From Aquificaceae bacterium (GTDB taxonomy: Bacteria; Aquificota; Aquificia; Aquificales; Aquificaceae): a stretch of 17,123 nt of DNA. The stretch spans positions 1 through 17,123 of the forward strand of contig JANWYC010000005.1 in the NCBI GenBank assembly GCA_025057245.1, given 5' to 3'. The position numbers and the translations under genes were made by a program. Below the pieces are notes generated by a model that had not been told where the DNA came from, searched no databases, and saw only the letters and a program-made list of their open reading frames with translations. Of the stretch, positions 13,512-17,123 are shown piece by piece; positions within the stretch are counted from its first letter, which is position 1, and each line of letters starts with the position of its first letter.

Positions 13512-13540
13512 TCTGAAGCTTAGTGTTCCGCTACTTCAGA
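13512..13540. repeat. Bulged inverted repeat between trpE and tRNA-Asn
   Basis: TCTGAAG and CTTCAGA form a perfect 7-bp stem around a 15-nt loop. Inside the loop TAG and CTA can add three more pairs after a 2-nt bulge. There is no T-run on either side. It could be an operator or an RNA structure in a long trpE leader if that transcript starts this far upstream. Confidence 0.35.
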
Positions 13541-13610
13541 ATTTGATTACGATTACCGCCGTGAGTTTTAGCGGAGTTATGATTTTTAATTTCTAGCCCG
13601 AAGTTCGTAT

Positions 13611-13616
13611 TATAAT
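13611..13616 (+). promoter_or_regulatory. Candidate -10 element for tRNA-Asn-minCDE
   Basis: TATAAT ends 9 nt before the mature tRNA 5' end at 13626, so transcription would start at about 13623, just before the tRNA. The surrounding sequence is AT-rich, and no good -35 hexamer is present at 16-18 bp spacing. It may serve the tRNA and the min genes together. Confidence 0.4.
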
Positions 13617-13625
13617 TATAAATAA

Positions 13626-13701
13626 TCCGGGGTAGCTCAACGGGCAGAGCAGGCGGCTGTTAACCGTCAGGTTGGGGGTTCGAGTCCCTCCCCCGGAGCC
13701 A
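13626..13701 (+). tRNA. tRNA-Asn (anticodon GTT)
   Basis: A complete cloverleaf can be folded by eye. The acceptor stem is TCCGGGG (13626-13632) with CCCCGGA (13691-13697). The D stem is GCTC/GAGC. The anticodon stem GGCGG/CCGTC closes the loop CTGTTAA with anticodon GTT at 13659-13661. The T arm is GGGGG-TTCGAGT-CCCTC with one G-U pair. The discriminator base is G, and the CCA end is encoded in the DNA (13699-13701). Position 26 is A and position 27 is G. The minC ATG follows 9 nt after the CCA, so the tRNA is probably processed out of a transcript that continues into the min genes. Confidence 0.96.
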
Positions 13702-13710
13702 AGAAGAAAC

Positions 13711-14286
13711 ATGATAGAGATAAAGGGAATAACGCTTCCTGTAATACTTGTGGAGATTAAAGAGAAGGGTGATATACAGACCCTTACGGAAGAGATAAAG
13801 CGGAGAGTGTCCTCCAAGCTTTTTGAAGGTAGCTATGTGCTTATAGACAGCAAAGACATTTTACAAAAAGAAGACGTAGAGAAGATAGAAAAGACTCTCT
13901 CAGATAAAAGCGTGAAGAGCCTGAAAAAGTTAAACCTTCATGACCAAGAAAGCGTAAGAAAAGAAAGACTTCTTATCGTGGAAAAACATCTTCGTTCTGG
14001 TCAGAGAATAGAGCATAACGGAGACATCCTAATTCTGGGGGACGTGAACAAAGATGCACAAGTGGTGGCTACGGGTAATATTATAGTCATGGGTAAGTTA
14101 AGAGGTGTGGCTATAGCTGGAGCTCTGGGTGATGAGAGTGCTGTTGTAGTAGCCCTTGAGATGGAACCTCAGCAGGTAAGGATAGGAAAGAAAGTTGCCA
14201 TTATGGACGAAGCGGAGAGAAAGTCTCCGGGCTATCCAGAGGTAGCAAGGATAGAAGATGGTAGTATAATACTTGAGAGGGTTTAA
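13711..14286 (+). CDS. minC: Septum site-determining protein MinC
   Basis: Inhibitor of FtsZ ring formation, recruited to the membrane by MinD. The start is ATG 13711, because an open frame further upstream would run through the tRNA; this gives 191 residues, a little shorter than the 220-230 of many proteobacteria. The N-terminal FtsZ-acting domain (1 to about 80) is followed without a long linker by the right-handed beta-helix domain, with LRSGQRIEHNGDILILGDVN at 94-113 and GKLRGVAIAGALGD at 128-141. The latter contains the RG-type surface used for MinD binding. A weak purine stretch (AAGAAG) lies 5 nt before the ATG, right after the tRNA CCA. The TAA stop directly abuts the minD ATG. Confidence 0.93.
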   Translation: MIEIKGITLPVILVEIKEKGDIQTLTEEIKRRVSSKLFEGSYVLIDSKDILQKEDVEKIEKTLSDKSVKSLKKLNLHDQESVRKERLLIVEKHLRSGQRIEHNGDILILGDVNKDAQVVATGNIIVMGKLRGVAIAGALGDESAVVVALEMEPQQVRIGKKVAIMDEAERKSPGYPEVARIEDGSIILERV

Positions 14287-15075
14287 ATGACAAAGATTTT
14301 TGTGGTAACATCAGGCAAAGGAGGTGTAGGTAAGACTACCATAACCGCAAACCTGAGTATAGCTCTGGCAAGTCTTGGAAAGAAGGTGCTGGCTGCGGAT
14401 GCGGACATAGGACTAAGAAACCTTGACATGATACTGGGACTCGAAAATAGGATAGTTTATGATGTTCTTGATGTGTTGGAGGGTAGGGTGGAGTTCCACA
14501 AAGCGTTGGTTAGGGACAAGAGGGGATTGAACCTATGGCTGTTGCCCGCTAATCAGACAAAAAACAAGGATGCTATAGACAAGAACAAGTGGATGGATGT
14601 AACAGAAAGAGTTAAAAGCTCCGGGGAATACGATTATATTTTCATAGACTCACCCGCTGGTATAGAGCAAGGTTTTCAGATAGCCTCCCTCCCTGCGGAC
14701 GTGGCTCTGGTGGTGGTAAACCCAGAAGTCTCCTCGGTAAGGGATGCGGACAGGATTATAGGACTCTTAGAAAACATGGGCAAAAAAGAATACTATTTGG
14801 TTATAAACAGGATTAGATGGGAGCATGTAAAAAAGGGTGAAATGCTGTCTGTAGAAGATATAGTGGAAATACTTAAAGCTCCGCTTATAGGTGTGGTGCC
14901 AGAGGAGCCAAAACTGGTAGACTTCACCAACAGAGGTGAACCCATAGTGCTCTCTACGGAATACAACGCTTCAAAAGCTATTATGGATATGGCAAAGAGG
15001 ATAGAAGGCGAAGACATTCCTATAATACGCTATGGAGAAAAGAAAGGTATTCTCGAAAGGTTGTTTGGAATGTAG
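14287..15075 (+). CDS. minD: Septum site-determining ATPase MinD
   Basis: Membrane-cycling ParA/MinD-family ATPase of 262 residues that carries MinC to the membrane and is released by MinE. The deviant Walker A KGGVGKTT is at 11-18 with Lys11 and Lys16, ADADIGLRNLDM at 37-48, and the Walker B/switch region FIDSPAGIEQGF at 119-130. The C-terminus KKGILERLFGM is the amphipathic membrane-targeting helix; it and the downstream minE distinguish this from ParA, FlhG and Mrp proteins. GAGAGG lies about 7 nt before the ATG, inside the end of minC, and there is no gap between the genes. minE follows after 2 nt. Confidence 0.97.
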   Translation: MTKIFVVTSGKGGVGKTTITANLSIALASLGKKVLAADADIGLRNLDMILGLENRIVYDVLDVLEGRVEFHKALVRDKRGLNLWLLPANQTKNKDAIDKNKWMDVTERVKSSGEYDYIFIDSPAGIEQGFQIASLPADVALVVVNPEVSSVRDADRIIGLLENMGKKEYYLVINRIRWEHVKKGEMLSVEDIVEILKAPLIGVVPEEPKLVDFTNRGEPIVLSTEYNASKAIMDMAKRIEGEDIPIIRYGEKKGILERLFGM

Positions 15076-15077
15076 AC

Positions 15078-15320
15078 ATGATATGGGATTTTTTACTTAA
15101 TAGAGGCAAAAGTAAGGATGAAGCAAAAAAAAGGTTAACCTTGGTGCTTTCCTATGAAAGAAAAGGACTACCTCCAAACTTTGTGGATAGATTGAGGGAC
15201 GACCTGCTGGCTGTGTTTTCAAAATACCCTCAGTTTGAAGTGAAGAAAATAGAAGTTGACATAAAGAGAGAGAAGGAAGGTTTTGATGAACTTTGGATAA
15301 GCATTCCCTTTAAGCAATGA
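15078..15320 (+). CDS. minE: Cell division topological specificity factor MinE
   Basis: Regulator that stimulates the MinD ATPase and drives pole-to-pole or zonal patterning of MinCD. The 80-residue length matches the family (80-90). The N-terminal MIWDFLLNRG is a plausible membrane-contact segment. AKKRLTLVLSYER at 16-28 is the conserved MinD-interacting strand/helix with its basic residues. LRDDLLAVFSKYPQF at 39-53 and ISIPFKQ at the end belong to the topological specificity domain. It starts 2 nt after minD, and its TGA overlaps the next ATG by 4 bp, so the order minC-minD-minE-HAD is one transcription unit. Confidence 0.93.
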   Translation: MIWDFLLNRGKSKDEAKKRLTLVLSYERKGLPPNFVDRLRDDLLAVFSKYPQFEVKKIEVDIKREKEGFDELWISIPFKQ

Positions 15321-16114
15321 AAAGACCTCTTCTCCTTCTTGATATGGACGGCGTTCTCGTGAAGGACAAAGCCCTGAACCCCTTTGAAGATTCCGCCTCC
15401 TTCCTTGCGTTTATAAGGGATTTGGGTCTGTACCTTCGTATCCTCTCCAACAACTCCACAAGACCTCCAAAGGAGATAGTGGAGAAGCTCAGGGAAAATG
15501 GTCTATTTGTAAAAGAAGAGGAGTTTGTGTCGCCCCTATCCTTACTGGGAGATTACCTAAGAGAAAAAGGCATAAAAAAGATATTTTTCATAGGCATGCC
15601 TGCGGTGGAAGAATACTTAAAGAGCATGGGTTTTGAGCTGGCTTATGAAGAGAGGGTGGACGCAGTGGTAATAGGTCAGGATAGGGAACTAAACTTTAAG
15701 AAGCTCAAAGTGGCCACTTCTGCGGTTTTTCTTCACGGTGCAAAGATAGTGCCTGTAAACCTCACGAGGATAGTCAAGGACGATGATGGGCTTTATTTCC
15801 TCGGTGCTGGTTCTGTAGCCCTTTCCATAGCTCACGCTTGCAACTACGGAGAGGAGCTTCCAAACCTTGGTAAACCCTCAAAACAGTTTATTAAATACGC
15901 CACCAAGGGTTTGGATGGAGATGAAACATACCTGATTAGCGACGACGTTTACACAGACCTAATAGGTGCAAAGGAGCTCGGTATAAAAACTGTCTTTATG
16001 ACTACAGGTAAATACAAAGAAGATGAGTTAAAAAAGTCCAACTTCGAGCCAGACTTGGTGTTCCATAGTTTGAAGGAGTTAAGGGAGCATCTTTATAACA
16101 CTGTTCTTTCTTAA
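15317..16114 (+). CDS. HAD-IIA (NagD-like) phosphatase family protein
   Basis: Haloacid dehalogenase-fold hydrolase of 265 residues, the usual size for the NagD/p-nitrophenylphosphatase subfamily with a C2 cap. Motif I is LLLDMDGVL (nucleophile Asp9 and acid/base Asp11), motif II LSNNSTRP at 43-50, motif III NLGKPS with Lys186, and motif IV LISDDVYTDLIGAKE at 206-220 (Asp209, Asp210). In the cap, the TNPD signature common in this subfamily is replaced by a VNLTRI stretch at 148-152, and the usual Pro-Gly-Ala after motif I is missing, so the substrate may differ from known members. It is translationally coupled to minE, but no link to cell division is known to me. Its last 36 bp overlap the convergent foldase gene. 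Confidence 0.85.
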   Translation: MKRPLLLLDMDGVLVKDKALNPFEDSASFLAFIRDLGLYLRILSNNSTRPPKEIVEKLRENGLFVKEEEFVSPLSLLGDYLREKGIKKIFFIGMPAVEEYLKSMGFELAYEERVDAVVIGQDRELNFKKLKVATSAVFLHGAKIVPVNLTRIVKDDDGLYFLGAGSVALSIAHACNYGEELPNLGKPSKQFIKYATKGLDGDETYLISDDVYTDLIGAKELGIKTVFMTTGKYKEDELKKSNFEPDLVFHSLKELREHLYNTVLS

Positions 16115-16918
16115 CCTCTGGATAAGTTCATCCCTCTTCTCTTGCATCTTTTTCAGAAAGAGTTCCTGCCTTATCTCTTCCAGACTTTTACCTTCGTAAT
16201 ACTCTTCCTGCGACAGCACCTTGCCTATGTATATGTTGTCCGCATCCTCAGCCACTATTATCTCACCCATGCCAGACCTCCACACTTCTTTGTCAAGAGC
16301 CTCCACCAAGTCGCCTCTGCTTACCTTCATTCTCTCCACATCCTTTCCTATAGCCCTTGCTAACTCTTCCAGTTCCTTTACGGGAAGCAGGTTAAGTAGT
16401 TTATCCGCCTCCTTTTTTTCTAAAACCAGCAGTTCCACCTCTCTTAGAACTTTAACCTCCCCTCTTCTTAGCTTTTCAACCTCCACCTCTATCTCTGAGA
16501 CTTTCGTATCCCTCTCAAGCATGACCCTAATGCCTTGCACCACCACCATTTCCCTCTCCATAAACCTTCTCATATCCTGAAGACTGAGCCCATACTTGGC
16601 AAGTTCAGAAGCTATACCTTCCACGGTGGTTTTGTTTGTTTTTGCAAGGTCCTGAATGGCTTCCTCCACAATCTCAGGTTTTAAACGCATACCTCTACTA
16701 AGTAGAAACTGATAGACCAACATGTCATCCACCAACTTGTTTATTAACTGTTTTCTGTCAGAGATTCCATAGAAAAGCATGCCCATCTTCAAATCGCTCT
16801 CAAGTATGGGTTCTGAGTTTACAGAAGCTACTACCCTGTCCACAAGAGTGGTAGAAAAGGCTATAGCTGTTGAAAGTAAAATTCCACAGAGTATTTTTTT
16901 GAAACGTCCTGAAACCAT
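16079..16918 (-). CDS. SurA-like periplasmic foldase with degenerate parvulin domain
   Basis: Predicted exported protein of 279 residues. The N-terminus (RFKK, then LCGILLSTAIAFS) is a signal peptide; Cys11 is not in a lipobox. LVDRVVASVNSEPILESDL at 25-43 is the opening of the SurA N-terminal chaperone domain, which continues helically to about 145. The region from about 156 (VLREVELLVLEKKEADKLL) has the strand-helix outline of a parvulin prolyl isomerase but lacks the usual Gly/His/Phe active-site pattern, so it may be a chaperone only. The start is ATG 16918, with AGGAGG 10 nt upstream inside the preceding gene, which it overlaps by 58 bp. It probably assists outer-membrane or periplasmic protein folding. 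Confidence 0.78.
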   Translation of the reverse strand: MVSGRFKKILCGILLSTAIAFSTTLVDRVVASVNSEPILESDLKMGMLFYGISDRKQLINKLVDDMLVYQFLLSRGMRLKPEIVEEAIQDLAKTNKTTVEGIASELAKYGLSLQDMRRFMEREMVVVQGIRVMLERDTKVSEIEVEVEKLRRGEVKVLREVELLVLEKKEADKLLNLLPVKELEELARAIGKDVERMKVSRGDLVEALDKEVWRSGMGEIIVAEDADNIYIGKVLSQEEYYEGKSLEEIRQELFLKKMQEKRDELIQRLRKNSVIKMLP

Positions 16919-17123
16919 TTTTGAAAAACCTCCTGTCTTTTTTCCCTAAGCAGTTTTTCTTTTACCATAGATTTTGCCTCTTCAAGCGGCATCATACCAC
17001 TGCCCCGTTTGTCTACTACTCTGAATATGACAAAGGTATCGCCTACCGCTATAGGTTTTGTTGTTTTGCCAACTTGATACGGATGTAGCTGTTTTTTTAC
17101 TATCTCAGGCAGTGTCTGGATGG
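16861..17123 (-). CDS. C-terminus of a second parvulin/SurA-like foldase (partial)
   Basis: Reading the minus strand from the window end, a frame of 86 codons starts at 17121 and stops with TAG at 16861-16863. The peptide includes PYQVGKTTKPIAVGDTFVIF, RVVDKRGSG, a helix PLEEAKSMVKEKLLREKRQE and the tail KWFQDVSKKYSVEFYFQQL. The order of a Lys-Pro turn, a strand ending in a Val-Asp-Lys-Arg element, and then a long charged helix with a KW-type tail is typical of the end of PpiC/SurA-type periplasmic prolyl isomerases. The 5' part lies beyond the window. It is directly upstream of, and overlaps by 58 bp, the SurA-like gene, so the pair is likely an operon of two foldases. Confidence 0.65.
   Translation of the reverse strand, partial: IQTLPEIVKKQLHPYQVGKTTKPIAVGDTFVIFRVVDKRGSGMMPLEEAKSMVKEKLLREKRQEVFQKWFQDVSKKYSVEFYFQQL

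Larger units (their letters stand above)
13385..13625. other. Divergent intergenic region trpE / tRNA-Asn with repeats
   Basis: About 240 bp. It holds the shared 9-mer in minus orientation (ACGCTCTTT, 13456-13464), two imperfect direct repeats 50 bp apart (TTCAGCCACTTCA at 13476-13488 and TTCCGCTACTTCA at 13526-13538, 11 of 13 identical), a stem TCTGAAG-N15-CTTCAGA (13512-13540), and a distant inverted pair CCGCTA (13528-13533) / TAGCGG (13568-13573). No coding signal beyond the open upstream extension of trpE, and no Trp-rich leader peptide, was found. Confidence 0.5.

Noticed and set aside
13385..13625. Trp leader peptide or T-box upstream of trpE
   Set aside because: No short frame with tandem Trp codons and no T-box-like conserved element were seen.
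13672..13710. minC start at TTG 13672
   Set aside because: This codon lies within the tRNA-Asn variable region, and the added residues are translated tRNA sequence.
16221..16580. 119-residue plus-strand open frame opposite the SurA-like gene
   Set aside because: It is extremely Ser/Thr/Leu-rich, as expected from the antisense of Lys/Glu-rich coding DNA.
1..17123. CRISPR array, prophage, toxin-antitoxin or defence island
   Set aside because: No regularly spaced identical repeats, phage structural genes, nuclease/helicase clusters or small toxin-antitoxin pairs were found; nearly all genes are housekeeping.

Overview
The window looks like a chromosomal segment from a thermophilic bacterium of the Aquificales, most likely the Aquificaceae (Hydrogenobacter, Thermocrinis or Aquifex relatives). 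This is inferred from three things: very tight packing with ATGA start/stop overlaps and overlapping gene ends; Lys/Glu-rich proteins using many AGA/AGG and ATA codons; and a bacterial Trm1-type tRNA dimethyltransferase, which is rare in bacteria but characterised from Aquifex aeolicus. Unrelated housekeeping genes sit side by side, as is usual in that group. Genus and species cannot be fixed from the sequence alone.

Layout. 1-1679 (+): the 3' end of cysS, translationally coupled to folD. 1584-4447 (-): a short type II secretion / pseudopilus assembly operon, transcribed gspL, gspM-like, gspK, then a CPBP-family intramembrane protease whose 3' end runs antisense into folD. 4448-5138 (+): a promoter region with dyad symmetry, a possible cysteine-rich small ORF, and cutA. 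5139-5460: a gene-poor stretch with short hairpins and a possible decayed gene. 5461-9073 (+): nadE, argD and a family 9 glycosyltransferase, nearly gapless. 9074-9283: intergenic, with a perfect 16-bp palindrome. 9284-11917 (+): hemE, trm1 and an unrecognised 180-residue protein, all overlapping. 11897-13384 (-): trpE. 13385-13625: divergent intergenic region with repeats. 13626-16114 (+): tRNA-Asn(GTT), minC, minD, minE and a HAD phosphatase. 16079-17123 (-): two tandem SurA/parvulin-like periplasmic foldase genes, the upstream one cut by the window edge.

How the genes work together. The minus-strand gsp genes supply the inner-membrane assembly platform (GspL, GspM) and a minor pseudopilin (GspK) of a type II secretion-like machine, with a coupled membrane protease of unknown role. 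MinC, MinD and MinE form the complete division-site selection system, headed here by a tRNA gene whose 3' end is only 9 nt from the minC start. The remaining genes are single steps of different pathways: NAD, arginine, haem, tryptophan, one-carbon metabolism, tRNA charging and tRNA modification.

The points most worth a second look are the CPBP protease coupled to the pseudopilin gene, with one catalytic motif encoded antisense to folD; a GspK with no visible prepilin leader; the promoter, dyad and cysteine-rich small ORF ahead of cutA; the tRNA-Asn-minCDE arrangement; and a 9-base motif shared by three intergenic regions in the same orientation relative to the next gene. No CRISPR array, intact insertion sequence, prophage or clearly new multi-gene defence system is visible.
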